Below are positions 12,201-25,545 of a stretch of 64,000 nucleotides of DNA, in pieces. Origin of the DNA: Enoplosus armatus (lineage: Eukaryota; Chordata; Actinopteri; Centrarchiformes; Enoplosidae); assembly GCF_043641665.1 (NCBI RefSeq), contig NC_092181.1, positions 3,973,421 through 4,037,420 of the forward strand, given 5' to 3'. Position 1 is the first letter of the stretch, and each line of letters opens with the position of its first letter. A model generated the notes under the pieces. The model was not told the DNA's origin. It worked only from the letters and a program-made list of their open reading frames with translations, and did no database searches. The position numbers and the translations under genes were made by a program.

Positions 12201-15200
12201 GTCACTTTATCTAAAACAGCCACCCTGTGTTGCACAGTAGAGAATATGAGAGTATATTAGCAAATTAAACAAGGCTAAGAATAGCTTAAAATGTGAACAT
12301 CTTAACGTACATATTAATGTAATGAAATCCCACCTGATAATGTTCCTCATGAGAAGGAAAAAGGCATCTCGAGCTGAGGGACAGAAACTTTTTCCATAGA
12401 TGGCAATCTGGAGAAGAAAAAAAACAATTTACCACTTTAAAACCTGAGCAGGCCCAACATCTATCATATGTCCAGTTACAAGAACTCACCATGATGTAGG
12501 CATTTCTGTTAAGGAACTTGATACATTTCTCCAGACACCAGAAGCAGCACTTCATGCAGCTTAGCAGGAATTTAGCAAACTTGTTCTGAGCACCTGAAGG
12601 TTGAGAGCGAGAATGTTTCAATTACAGCAACGAACGACTGACCGGATGTGTTTACAACCACAGCATCATCTACTTATTGCCTGTGTTCAGGTCTAACTTT
12701 GGTTAAACCGAGTTACATGCATCTTCAAAAACCCTGTAAGTGTCCTTGTGAAAAAAGGTGTGGAAATATGTGAAAAGGTTAACTGTATGAAATGTGCAAA
12801 CTACGTAAAGTAGGTGAGGGAAATAAATAAATGTTGACACCAACAATAGCAGTAATACTGTACAAGATTTTCCTCTGTAACACACTGAATATCAATGTGT
12901 CCAGGCATCTTAACCAGGTCTTTTATGATTGCAGTATTAGATAACCTGCATTATTCTCATCTTTCTATCCAAAACCAGGATTCAAGACTAACCAGCTTAA
13001 CAACAATATCCTAAATGCTTATAAACACAGTCAACACCAAGTCGTTTAGTCAGTCATCTTGTTCTGAAGTTCAATCTTCTGACCTTTCAACTTTTGATCC
13101 AGGTACTCCAGAATGACCCTGATGACCTGGACCATAGACAGGATCAGAGAGCCAAAAGCCAGAGAGCCTGTGTGGTATCTGGACAGGAGGAGGGAACAGA
13201 AGCCAACTGTGAGCATAAAGCACTCTTTTCTCTGTTACACAAGTAGGGTGACCCCGCCCACTTCCACTTGCACACGTTTAAAAAAATAAGTAGACAGATT
13301 GCACACACAAATACAAATTCAGCCTCTAACCGGAGGGCCCGTCCTAGCGAGGAGAAGATGGGGTAGGCGGGAATATCTTCAGGCTTCTTGAAGGCCCAGT
13401 AATATGAGGCGAAGGCCCCCGACAGAGTGACCTGGCCCAGGGCCGTCACAAAGTTGGCGCACCAGAAGAAGAGGAAGACGTTGTAGAACTGGAACAGGAT
13501 GAGGTATTTGTGGTAGAGGGTCTCCCCACCATAGAAGGCAAACAGGCACTCTGCATCAGGACACTGAGCTGAAGCGTTGGAGATGTTGAATGTCTGGAGA
13601 AAGAGAGAAGTGTACACAGTAAACTATGATGAAAAGGTGTGAAGTATGAGCAGAACATTTGCTTTTTTGGCTGAACCCCCCCCACACATCTTCAGCCAGT
13701 TCATTTAATGTGGCAGTGGCATTTAATAGCATACCTTGGGGTCGCAGGTCTCTCGTGAGTACTCGCACTCAGAGTTGTTGAACACTTTGTACACCTGCTC
13801 ATTAGAGGTGGACAAGAAACTGGTCAGTTCAGTCAAGGAGATTATGTCAACAAAAGGGGGGAGATCTCTGGAAAGGTCACAATCAGGAGTCATCTGCATC
13901 TATTAATACATTTATGGAAACATGTCATAAACACCTAATACAGTAGGCAAAAATAAAAAATAAACAAATAGCTTAGAGTTGGGAAGATACATACATACAT
14001 ACAAAGGATACAGTCTTGAGAAGCGGTAAATGTGATGGACTAAATGTTTAACTGGTGGATTAATTGACTAATTAATACAGATGATCGTTAAAATTGTCGG
14101 GTTGTCCATTTAATCAATTAAGGTATTTATCTCTTTTTTTTCTCTCTTTTTAGTAATGGCATAGAATATTTACTTCCTTTTACATGTATATTTCATTGTA
14201 TCCAAATTTAATTTGTGCAATTAAAAGAATAAATGACAGAATAACAATAAATTGCCACATTTATCTATACACACACATATATGGCCATCTTTGATCAACA
14301 TCTGGACAAACGAAAGGATACACAGCAGTGATGGCCCAGTAAGAAATCACCACGGCCAGGAGGGCAAAGGTCAGCAGTGGGTAGAACAGTGAAGACATGA
14401 CGTGCCCAACAGCTCTGAAAAAGAAAACAACAATTGAAACATTATGTCGACAAGTTTAGATACAATACTCAAATATTATGGAGGAGGAGAGTTTCCCAAA
14501 CAAAGAAACACAGAGCATAGAGCACAGACATAGAGCAACATTCATTTGGAGTTGTGTGTCTGGCCACTATGAGTGTTAGTCCAACATTCAGCTTCATTTT
14601 AGCTCTGTTTGGTCTCCACCAAGTCCTGAGGGAAATATCTGGCTTTTTAGCTGCTAGATGCTCCACAATCTTCAGTAGCTAGCCGCTAACTGTGTCTGTC
14701 TGCTGTTTGGTGCTGAGCAGGTAGACTATAGTGGGTTTATCCGAGCTTTGTGATGAAAACTGCTGCCTGCTGAGGCCCCTTTCACATTACACATAGTTAT
14801 TTAATCCATTGTCATTGTAAAAATATTGATTAATGCAGCTTTAAAATATGTGAGCAGGTCTGGCCACTGTTCTACCTCAGCTGTGAAAAGAAGATGAACA
14901 GTGGCAGACGGGGATTCAAAACCAGCTCAGACTGACCTGCTGGCCTCTTTGATGAGGGCGATGGCAATCATGATTCTCTTCCTGAGGAAGATGAGTAGCA
15001 GGATGATGATGACCTCCACAATAGCCAGGATGATCACTGCAAAACAGTGCATGCAGATTAGATTAACAGGATTAATAAACACTTCATACAGAGATGTATG
15101 AAAGAATGAAAGTGTGTGTGTGTGTGTGTGCGTGCGTACTGAAGGCCAGCCAAGTCTGTCTGATCTGCAGGTAGACAGAGAAGTCCGTCTGCAGTCCCAG

Positions 15201-18200
15201 GTCACGGATGGTGACGTCAGCGCCCGGCTCTCCCTTCAGACTCGCAAACTCCATGTAACAGTGGAAAATCCCTGAAAAAAAATAATCCAAACATTTAGAA
15301 GTTTTTCATTTGAATCAAAGCAGATAGCAACTTTATCATTTCCCGAGGCTGAAGACTTACCATATCCGATGACGAGAATGACCAAAACGATCATGACCCA
15401 CACCATGACGCCGGCCAAGAATCGAAGCAAGACGATGAAAATCAAGCTGACGACCATGGCGATCACCAGACCACTGGAGAGGGTGGACACATCACACGCT
15501 TTAGCATACTGAGAGTTAACAACACAAGAGTCTTTCAGCGTTTTTGCCTGTGATTTTGATTTTGTCATGCACAGCTGAAGTCGGCCTTTTCATATACCAA
15601 GTGAAAACATTTAACAGCCATGATACCTACAGTAGGTTGGCTGACTGAATCTGTTTAGTGGCTATAATAACCTGTTAATGTGTAAATAAGAAAGATAATG
15701 TGTTTTGTTTTGTTTTTTTACCAGTGTATATAATTGACGTTTTGTCTTGTGTTGTACTGATGTCCTACACAACACTGTTCTGTTACTGTAACCAGAAAGT
15801 GGAGAGACTTACAGCAATATCCAGTGCCAAGACTGAGTGTAGTCCTCAAAGATTCTCATGGCCACCTGGCGAGCTTCAACAACCACATTTGATTTCCTGT
15901 AACGAAAGTAAATGAATTACAAACAAATCACCATTCAAGTCCAAAAAAATAATGTTAATAATGATATGCTGCATACTGCTGTAGCATGGCTGTATAACAG
16001 TTAGTTATAGTATTTAGTCTGCAAGCTAACGCTAACCAGCTTTCACCAGCATACATTTAACAATTAACATACATTTTTCAGAACAAAATGCTGTTCGATA
16101 TTGCTGTACAAAATGAGTTACCTGGTAAAAGAGACAATTGCAGATTTAGACATTTAATTTGAAACGTATTCATTGATTTGCATAATAGATACAAGTTTGC
16201 AATTCATTCTTTAGGACTCGCCACAAAGAAATAATGTTTTATGTTACTAATTTATTAGGCTAGTCATGTCACATTGGCTTTATACTCTTCAGCACTGGGA
16301 TGCTGTCTGGTGCAAGAATACAACATAACAGCCTGTAATACTCATCATCTTGATAAATAACATGCAGGAAGCATTGCTACTTCCCCCAGTGGGAATAACG
16401 TTAAGACCCTCCAGGGTGCATACAAATAGAGCAGAACCAAAGCAGGCCTCCACTGTGGCAGACACAGCGTTCAGAGTTAACAAGAGCATAATAGGACATC
16501 AAATTACTGCAGTGAGATATGATGGGGACGTGATATTCTGGCTGTCAGCTGACACAGCATAGCAAGATGTATGATGAGTGTGAGTCTGAACTGGTTCATT
16601 AACCATCCTAACAGCATTTTCTCTTGAGCTTAAAAGCAAAGGTTACTTTCATTTTTACTGATTAATCTAATAAAGAAATGTGATTATTCAATGAATCATT
16701 TGAAAATGTCAAAAAATGAAGACAAGACATTTAGCTTCAGAGACCACAAAGTGATAACTTCAAACTTCAAAAGGTTACTGGCCATTGCATTCAGCTGATT
16801 TATCAAGCAAATTACAATTATAACATGATTGTACCAGTGTGTTGATCAAATTGTTCACTGATCAAACAGAAAGAGTTGCGAAATGTAATATAAATGAAAA
16901 ATATCAGCATATTTTCTGTGTACATGTTTGTTGCCATACAGTGAAAAGGACTCACTTGGATGCCTCCAGCACATCTGTGGCATTGACTTTGGTGCCCTCT
17001 CCAGCATCAAAAGAGGTCTCATTGCCCACCACCACCACCCCCCCTTTCAACGTTCCCAAGGCAGGAAGGCAGCGACGCGTGACTGCGGAGGGAGGAGATG
17101 ATTTGTTTCTATTTGGTTCAGTTTCACACAGAAACATCCGGCCTACAGACACAGCAGCTTGTAGTGTGGGTGAAAATTAAGTGAGTTTAGGAGGTGAAGA
17201 ACATGCTTCTCACTCACAGGCTTTACTGGGCATCAGCATGGCAGGACACAAGCCATCCCTCAGGATCTCAGCAGGACTCTGAATCATGACATACAGCCTT
17301 CAATGTACTTTTTGTCATACTGTAATGCACATTTCACCGTAAGCATGTATAAAATGTCAATAATCAAATGATTTGAATACGTACCAATCCGAAGTCCACT
17401 CCTTCCTTACAGTATTGTTTGTAGTATTCACGGTCTTCTTTGCTGCCTAACTTGGCTTTCACCAATGTCATATGCCTGTCAGGACAGCTCTCCACACATA
17501 ACTAGACACAAACAGTATACAATCATGACAATTAACGTGATTGTTACACAGGAGAAAAATGTTGCAATAAAAGATGAGCAGGTATCACTTCTGACCTGAG
17601 TGGTGGGACACTGGAACTCCAGCAGCACCAGGGGACTGGCACATTTCAGGATGTTGAAGTAGAGCAGAAGAGGCTTCTTCCTGATGCGTAAGAACAGTAA
17701 AGTAAGTATTATTTGGCCTGTATTATATATCTGTATCAGATTAGAGTAACCTATCATTATCTGAAATACACAACACAGTCTGCATGTGAAAGGTTTCCAA
17801 GGACACATATACTGTAGACATCATGTTCATGTTGTCTGGTGACTTACTCTAGAGGTGTTCCAGCTTGTCCGCAGAACTGCCCCCTGCTGTCTGTGGGATA
17901 GATCACTTTCCTGGGGTCACCCTGAGACCAGGCTGAATGGAGAAGCATTAAAACCATTCAGAACAAAAGTGGACATTAGATCAAACAACAATAAATATTA
18001 AAACTGGGAAGTCACACATACTGTTCTTGCATATGTTTTCTGACACATTTGCGATTTCGGATTCATGAATTATCTCTTTGCTGGCAACATCTAAATAAAA
18101 CTCCAGCACGTAAAAAAGGTTTGCATTCTGGGAAAGCAGATAGACAAAGCATTATGTCTTAAATATGTAAACAATTTCTAACTTTGAAAACACACACACA

Positions 18201-21200
18201 CACACACAGTGAGGCGCAGACCGGTGTGACCTTCAATGCAGGTCCATCAAAATATAAAACACGTCGCATAACTCTTCTCCAGTTAACCAGTCCCATCTTT
18301 TGGGATCTGGCCTGCATCAGGCTGGTGTCTCAGGTTGTCCTTGTTCCTGTATAGTCCACTGATCAGTGATCACCATAGATATTAAGTATACATACAATAC
18401 AACATTACAATCATGTTTTTAAAAGTTTTACAAAAAACAATATTTACTCTGGGAATCTGGGAACAGCCTTATACACCAACCTGACGAAGGCAAGATAGCC
18501 AAAACTGTGTGGCGAATTAACCATGTTGTACTGGAGAAGAGTTGTTTAGACCATATATATAAGTAAATAATACACAAAAATAAAAGTGAGGTTTCTCTAA
18601 AATCATGTGTCTAAGTGCTTAAGTGTCTAAGCAATGAAACAGTACATATTGTAGTAATGGAAGATCAATCTCACCGAGGATGCCAACAGCAAAGTACCCC
18701 AACAGGGCTAAGATGAAGAGAATACAGCAGAGGATGTCTGTGCAGCCCCTGACAAGAGGAGAGGAGAGGCAGAATATTGTTAGTGCTGTCTTGTACTACA
18801 AAATAGAATTATGATCAGAGGTTTAAACACACGTCTCACCTGTTGTAAATCGGCCCTTTGAAGTTTGGGTCAAACTTCCTGGACTCCCCTGGGGATAAAA
18901 AGACACAACAAGCATGTTACTGTCTCCAACTACAAATTGAATTTGAGTGGCTAACCACTGACCACTACATGCAAACCTGTTAACCACCAACTGCTGGTAA
19001 AAAAGTTGCTTTTGTAAATGTAGGTCACCCGTCACACTGGCCTGATAACTGATATTGAAATTAATATCACAATATTAATAGGAACAGCGGATGGTCTTTG
19101 CTGTCCTTCTTGGCCAATAAACTCTCTCTGTGACCATCAGTCAATGTCATCAAAGCAGAACTAAAAATACACTAAAATATGAAGGATACTCTGTATACTG
19201 TAAATGTCATTGCTGGATTATGAGCGCAGTAAGTGTACATTTTGTGAACAATGTTTATCTTGTAATTAACTTATCTGCAACGTCTCTACATATCATCCCC
19301 GCCAAACAGTATTACAGGTATGTAGTCATTTGAATACTATTTGGTAATCAAAGGGAAAGGTTCCCCTAACATCAAACATCCCTTGAGGTTTCACTAACAT
19401 TGTGTCTGGTGGGCTCGTGGTTAAGAACACAATGTTTCTTTGTGGGGACCTTTGTTGTTCACCTCTCTTTCTCCCTGCATTTCCTGTCTGTATCTGTACC
19501 GTCACTGAGATATAAAAAAGGCAAAATGCCAAAAGAAAACATTGTTCAATAGTTTTTCAATTAGTACTTTTGAAGTGCTATATGGCTATATATGTATCAC
19601 TAATAGTTTTATCAAAACTAAAACTGAGCTATTATGATTATTTTTCCAATATTTTACACTATATTTAAAGTGATTCATACTTTATTAGTGTGTACAGTAA
19701 GGCACATTAAGAGCGCTCTGCGTATGGGAGAATATAGCAGTGTAAGCCCATGTATTGACAAAGACAGGACATCCTCCAGAACAAAAGGATTCTTCTGCCT
19801 GTCAACCCACAAAATGGCTCCCCGGCGAAAGTGAGCTCCCCGTGGACATCGCCAGCCGCCATGGAAACACCTCAGACACGGCAGAGGAGAAACATCAACC
19901 AATCAACTCCGCCTGCAGTGAGATCATCATGAGCTAACACTGCCAGTCAACATTTCCAAAGAGCAATGAATATGAATTTGCTCATCGGCCATTTTTCTGA
20001 CGTCTAAATTACACATCAAAAAGCGTTTTTATACAGGAAATCAGCTTGGAGAAGAAACATAATCTCCTGTGCAGAACATCCTCTTGTAAGATAACCAGAC
20101 TCTGGGATGTCGCACGTCCTGTCACATTACTGTAAGTGTCTGCCGCAGCCTTAATAATAATAAAAATAATAATAATAATAATATAATTCACATGATGATG
20201 CAGCATTTAACTGTTCTTTAAATGCTCTGTTACAGACGCAAAGTGGGAGTTAGTGGCGAGCCCAGCTACTTGTTGTCAGTGCCTAGTGTTTATATACAGT
20301 ATGTCTGCTACACCACCCGCTGCTGATAAACTCACACACACATACACAGGATACACACACTCACACACACACACACAGAGCCCACACATTGCAGAGGCAC
20401 AACTGGCACCACCACAAAGACGTCACTGGACAGCTAGCAGTCCATTAACCATCACAATTAGTAAACTATACTTGAGCCATTAGTTAGTGCAGCAGCAGTC
20501 TATCTAACAAGCTTAAATAATGTCAATAAGACATTCAGCAACAAATTAACCTTCGGTTCATCATAAATCTAGCCAGGGCAGACTGTTACAGTACCTTGTC
20601 TTTCGTATTTTGTCATTCCGTCGTTGTTTCTGTCTCAATTCCTGTCATGGACAGTTCTATAAATTTCTCTCAGTGTGCTATGTGTGGCAGTTGTTTCTTA
20701 AGGTCCTTCCTGTATCTCCTCAACCTCTTCACTTCCTTCTTTCGGTGTACTCAAAGCTCTGCCTTCACCTCCTGTCTCCTCTTTCTCTCTTTGGTCTCTT
20801 GGCTCAGCACTTGTCAGGGGAATTGCAACAAAAACAGTAGTGATGGGGGAATTGAGAGAGGAGCAGCAAAAGCAACAAAGACGTGTGGCGCCTGTGAACC
20901 TGCTGCTGCCAAAATTGACAAAAAGACATCTGAGTATTGGGACATGTTCTGAAATCAAAACAGCCTCTCACTCTGGCATCGTAGCAGTTATTTTAGGCTT
21001 CAACTCAATCCACTGAATAAACATGATAAACTGCGGTCACTGTTTCCTTGTTACAGTTGTTTTACAGTGTGGACCTGCATGCAGAGCACCTTGGTCACAT
21101 GACCAAAGAAATATCACTCTCACAGCACTTGACATGGGTTTTGAAAAAAACATAGTACTATGAAACTACTTCTATACAATTTTCTCTTTAACCCTCATCC

Positions 21201-22852
21201 GGTAAGATTAATGGCTCTCTGTCAATGTTTTCCCAGCTTCCTGTTTCTACTTTAAGCTGTATTTTCCAGCTTGTCACAGCACATAGACCGCCCCCCCAGT
21301 ACTAACGTTACTTCCTAAACAATGGTTTCATGTATTGTTAAGACAATGATTTGGTTATGAAGTATTGCGTGTGTCTGTACATCAGAGATAAGACCGCCCT
21401 ATGTGTTCTCTGGTGTCACATGACTGTGGGCTGGGCTGCCCACTTCTGCTGCCATGTGATGGACTGACAGCATGCCATAGCATGAAATACAACCCTAACT
21501 GTTGGCCTCATGCATGTGCCTGTTACATACACAGTGCCATGTCCTTGCCCATACAAACTCAACCTTGATCCTCTTAAAAAAAAACAGTTTCCTTAACCTG
21601 TATTGGAGCCCAACACATACTGGATTTTTAAGGCTGATATCAACAAGGAGCAGTTAGACATTTTGGGAAAGGTGCTTATTGGCTTACTTTGCTTTCCTGA
21701 TGAGAGTTGGATGAGAAGATTAAGACCACTCTCATATCTGTCATTAAATATAAAGCTATAGCCAGGAGACAGTATAGCTTAAGTTAGCTTAGCATAAAGG
21801 CTGGAAACAGAGGGAAACAGCTAGCCTGACTCTGTCCAAAGGTAGCAAGATTAGCCTACCAGCTTGCTAATTAACAAGTTATATCTCATTTGTTTAATCT
21901 TTACAAACATCTCTGAAAACAGAAGAACATGAATAAGCATATTTCCCAAAACTATTCCTTATAAAAAATTATATTGATATTCATGTTTTGGAATTTTTGT
22001 TGTTGTTTTAAAACATGCCAAGAATATTGCCTGTACAGTTACTTCTGAAGCTGTTCAGTAGCCTATTTTTCATTTTTTATTTTCTATATTTTTCATTAAG
22101 AAATGTTTTGTGATCTAAATGTGTTTTTCAAGTCATGGGATATTGTGTGTTTCAGTTCAGTTATAGATTTCAATTATTGAGAGTGACTATTGTTAACCAT
22201 AATAATTCTGGCACATAAGAGTTGCATGAAATAACAGCGTACCGAGTGCTGTGGTGTTCAGTTTCCTGGCTGCAGTTAGAAACCGGGTTATTACCAATTA
22301 TTTGCATAGTATTTATATAAAACGTTAAAAGGGTTTGCTGTTGCTGTTTGGTCTTACTCTCCCTCACAGCCATCACTTTGTGTGTACATTTCCTCCTTCT
22401 CTTTACTGAAGAAGTTAAACATTGAAAGTGATTTTTCCATCAGCCTTTCATTTGTAGGACCATCTGCGAATGTGAGAGTCACAGCTCCATTACAGCTGGA
22501 GAAACAGGCGGCTCTTTGCCGGCCTTGTGCCACAAAACAATCTCTGATTGAGCTGAAAAGCATCCCAGCAGATTTGTTGTGTATGTATTTTTATGTTGTT
22601 TTTTTCCCTAATTTTGGGTAGCCTGGGTTCCTCAGGTAGATCATTACATACTCCGGGGGCCCTGATGGTGAAAACCCACAGGGCCTACCAGACCTCAGAT
22701 CTCAGTCTGCATTCAGGTCCTTATGAAGTTAAAAACATCTGCCAAACCTTACTGATCTTAACAGCATTCAGTAAAATCATGAAATTGTTTCTTTTTTTAA
22801 ATTGAATCTGCATCTGCTGATAATATGATTTATTTCTAGTCACGATTGTATG

Positions 22853-22888
<36 letters not shown>

Positions 22889-24930
22889 TGTGCATGTGCG
22901 TGTGTGTGTTAAAGGAAGCGATGATGTCATGACCGGTATGATTCACTAATGGGCCCAGAGGGGTTATCAAATGAGCCCTTCCCTGGCTACCTTAATGGGT
23001 TAGTAGCCACTGTGGCTGTGCATGTGTGTGTAGATGCAGGCTGTACATGCAAGGAGACATCATAAGTACATTTGGTCTCCTTTGCTCTTATTCCTGACAA
23101 TTTTATCTTTCTATTTAGGGCATGTAGAGAAAAATGATTCATATAGGGGAAACTGTTCTACTGCTGTGTTTAGAAGCTGTTACTGCTTCAAAAACACTCC
23201 CCATTGACAGCTACTAATGAGGTTGTTGGCCCACATACTCTTAAAAGGGAAACTCATTAAAGTCTCTTTTTGCAGAACTAAATGCTCTCTCTACTCCTCA
23301 CAGAAACAGCTTGGATCAAACAGCAACAGTTTGTCTGATTTTCAGACAGTCACCCAAATGACAAGCGCTCATTGTAAAACATTTAGCAGTGGTAGCTGTG
23401 TGTACATGCAGTGTGTGTGGTAATGCATCTGAGTGTCTGCCAGCTTGATATTGACTGGAATCCTCTTGACTGTGTCTGCTGAGTGTGTAGAGCAGGCAAG
23501 GCTGAACACGGCCCAGGCAGTGCAGGCTGCAGCCTGCCTGCCTGCATGCACACCGGCCTAGTCAGAAGGAAAATGCAGTAGTAACAGTAGCACGCAACCA
23601 GGGACTGCTCACAGGTCAAACTCTGCTAATAAAAACTGCTGTTTAAGAGTACTGGGGAGCTGGAATGTGTATTGTGTGTATGCATTGTATAAACCTTTAT
23701 CTCCAGTTTAAAAGGGCTGTGGTTTTTGACCTTTTAGCCTTCATGGGGGAGGGTAGCCGAGGAAGAAGAGCTGTTTACATGGTAACAGGAAAGCAACAAG
23801 GAAATGCTCCACAGAGGGAGCTCCATGGATTGACTAGAGAGGATGTGCACTTAACATTGTGGGTGTGTGCTGTTGGGAGCATCTTACATTGTGAAAGAAG
23901 GAACAACTCAACCGTCAGACAGCATTAGGGTTGTCTTCCCAGTGGAATACCACTGTGAGGACTGCGGTTTGCTTTTGAGCCGTCTATGGCCATCCTCTCA
24001 TGTACTGACATGGGGTATTACCGCAAGAATAACACTGGTTGCGAAAACTTCATGACTCAACAGTCCATATGAACAACAACCCAGCCCAGACGCAAGAAGA
24101 CCACACCGGGCTGCTGTGGACAAAATGCATGTGTGACACACATAATAATCAGCGATGAGTCATGTCTTAGGCTGGTATAGGAGGATGAATTTTTTCCATA
24201 ATATGTGAATGCAAAAAAATCAGCGTGAACAAAAGCAATTAACATCTGTGAAGTGCATGTGTTTGTATGTTTGTGGAAGTATCTGTGGATGAAATGACCA
24301 TTTGTCAATGTACAGAACGCCAAATGGTTTTTGAGCCCAGAGGGAAAACCAATAAATCATATATACTATCTGCTTCTCCTCTGTGGCCTGTTTTTGTGGG
24401 TTCCTGCAGTACAGAATAACCTGAATATGAAGCCAATTTAATATGAGCCTATCAAGACAGGCCTTGTTTGAATGGCAACCTACTTTTCTTTGTCATCCAA
24501 CAGTAAGCCATATAGCCTACCAACAATAAATAACTAGGTTGAGCTGTGTAGTCTTGGTTTCATTTGAAGCTATATTTGGTTTGTAATACAGGTTGTTATA
24601 ATAATAAGGCAAGCTAGCCAAACACAACATCCCATTTACAGCATGCTGCATTCATTCACTGTGTATTGTTAAATGACAAATTAGACTAATTCAACGTAAT
24701 TTTGGGGGGGATCAAAGATAGGAACTCCTCTAGTTGATAACCCGGCTGCGGAGGATGAGGATGACTCCAGATCTGCATGAGACCCATGAGGTCCACACCC
24801 ATCCATCCCTTGCAGTCATTGTTTCCATTTCTTCGCCCGTTTCGAGAAAAAGCAAAGATCGAGGAGAAAGCAGTCACATAAACCTGTTCTTACCGTATTT
24901 AGGGTCCGGGTTTTTTTCCTCCAGCTCCAT
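9130..24930 (-). CDS. slc44a2: Choline transporter-like protein 2
   Basis: SLC44 proteins are ten-pass membrane proteins transporting choline at the plasma membrane and mitochondria. Shared exons: 24930-24894, 18888-18840, 18748-18675, 17932-17848, 17680-17596, 17501-17385, 17278-17218, 17082-16956, 15896-15813, 15473-15361, 15271-15140, 15036-14937, 14414-14322, 13867-13735, 13593-13331, 13178-13084, 12593-12490, 12407-12334, 12224-12154, 12060-11972, 11872-11788. The last exon is 9239-9130 (726 aa) or 11543-11020 (864 aa); both close in frame. The start is [13 protein letters not shown]. Family hallmarks are [30 protein letters not shown], a Cys-rich extracellular loop with NET and NAT glycosylation sequons, [25 protein letters not shown] and [13 protein letters not shown]. 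Intron 1 is about 6 kb. CCAAT boxes precede the start. Confidence 0.93.
9440..9722. repeat. Dispersed fish repeat, longer copy
   Basis: It contains CACGAGATGATTAAAGGGAT, a T-rich centre, TTGGCTAAACTGTTCACAAA and GATTGGGGGTCACAAGTAGA, the same phrases as the copy at 120-240. It lies between the two slc44a2 last exons. Confidence 0.6.
11020..11543 (-). CDS. slc44a2: slc44a2 proximal last exon with long acidic tail
   Basis: Second terminal exon, 244 bp past the same donor. It starts [19 protein letters not shown], clearly homologous to the distal exon over its first ~20 codons, then diverges. After [14 protein letters not shown] comes a tail of about 140 residues made mostly of Glu, Lys, Gln, Ala and Val, ending APQE and TAG. 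It has no Cys and no hydrophobic segment, so it should be a disordered or helical cytosolic tail. The opening phase fits exactly. The acceptor (CAAAAG then GTGAGG) has a poor pyrimidine tract. AATAAA at 10996-10991 could serve as poly(A) signal. Expression is inferred, not shown. Confidence 0.75.
14536..14850 (+). repeat. Dispersed fish repeat, copy 1
   Basis: It shares long near-identical blocks with 44865-45260 in the same orientation, for example GTGTGTCTGGCCAC, TTTTAGCTCTGTTT, GTCTCCACCAA and TGTGTCTGTCTGCTGTTT. No coding capacity is seen. It lies in an slc44a2 intron (14415-14936). The family is common in percomorphs; its class is unknown to me. Confidence 0.75.
18190..18208. repeat. Short (AC)n run
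   Basis: About nine AC units in the slc44a2 intron between exons 3 and 4. Nothing else notable is seen in the intronic interval 17933-18674. Confidence 0.85.
21640..21930 (+). repeat. Abundant acanthomorph dispersed repeat (SINE/MITE-like)
   Basis: It contains GACATTTTGGGAAAGGTGCT, GATGAGAAGATTAAGACCAC, AGTTAGCTTAGCATAAAGGC, GGAAACAGCTAGCCTG and CTGTCCAAAGGTAGCAA in the order of a very frequent percomorph repeat, ending near ATTAACAAGTTATATCTCAT. It lies in slc44a2 intron 1. The rest of that intron (18889-24893) shows no convincing exon. Confidence 0.8.
22854..22884. repeat. (TG)n microsatellite
   Basis: About 15 TG units, followed by an impure TGCGCGTGTGCATG stretch, in slc44a2 intron 1. 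Confidence 0.95.
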
Positions 24931-25120
24931 TCTCACACACTGCTCGGCTCCTCGCGGCTGATCAGACCTTAGACAGGGCAGTTACCATGGAAATGTCCAG
25001 GAAAAAAACATCAATAATAGTGGCTGGCTGCTCCAGCTACAGAGAGAGAGGGAGAGAGAGAGACCATCCCAAACCGAACTGAAGGACGGCGCATTCCAGG
25101 CTAACGGAGAGGGAAGCCAG

Positions 25121-25166
25121 CCAATGAGAGCGCAGAGCCTGGGAACTGACAGCTGCTACAGCCAAT
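25121..25166 (-). promoter_or_regulatory. slc44a2: slc44a2 promoter with paired CCAAT boxes
   Basis: Two NF-Y type boxes, AGCCAATGAG (CCAAT at 25121-25125) and AGCCAATCAG (25162-25166), are 41 bases apart, roughly four helical turns. They lie 190-240 bp upstream of the start codon in a locally GC-richer stretch. Paired CCAAT boxes are typical of TATA-less promoters. The transcription start was not determined. Confidence 0.55.
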
Positions 25167-25409
25167 CAGAGTGCGGCTGAGCGGGACAAACACATTTGTC
25201 TCGCCGCTACTTCAACGGAATGTATTTGCGAGGACTAATGTGTTTCTAATGGACATAATGCGTTTAGAAATACTTGAAATGAAGAAATGATTCATTATTG
25301 ACATCAAATCAGAGAGAGTTATTTTTAATTGTTTTATTTGCACCTTATGTGTGCACGTGTGTGAGAGAAATACACCCAAATAAAAGAGCACAACTACTGC
25401 ACTTAATAC

Positions 25410-25545
25410 AATTTAGAGCTACTTGTGCTTTACTTTAGTATTTTTATGCCACTTTATACTTCTCGACAATCAAGAGGGAAATGTTGTTCTCTACTACACT
25501 GTATTTATGTGGCAGCTTTAGTTACAGTTTAGTGAAAGTTGTTTC
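25410..25545 (+). repeat. Dispersed 'TACTTTAGTATTTT' fish repeat, copy 1
   Basis: Contains GCTTTACTTTAGTATTTTTA, CACTTTATACTTCTC, AGAGGGAAATGTTG and GGCAGCTTTAGTTACAG, matching a common acanthomorph repeat also seen at 39040-39235 and, reversed, at 62513-62690. From here to the gcdh first exon (25546-26960) only AT-rich spacer and a poly-C run at 26772-26784 are seen. Confidence 0.65.

Noticed and set aside
18455..18540. Exon-like minus-strand segment ([12 protein letters not shown]...) between slc44a2 exons 3 and 4
   Set aside because: Acceptor-like CTCCAG is present, but its phase does not match exon 3, it ends in a stop, and slc44a2 is complete without it.
20596..20952. 118-codon plus-strand frame in slc44a2 intron 1
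   Set aside because: Low-complexity Ser/Leu/Phe-rich translation of a pyrimidine-rich intron stretch; no supporting signals.
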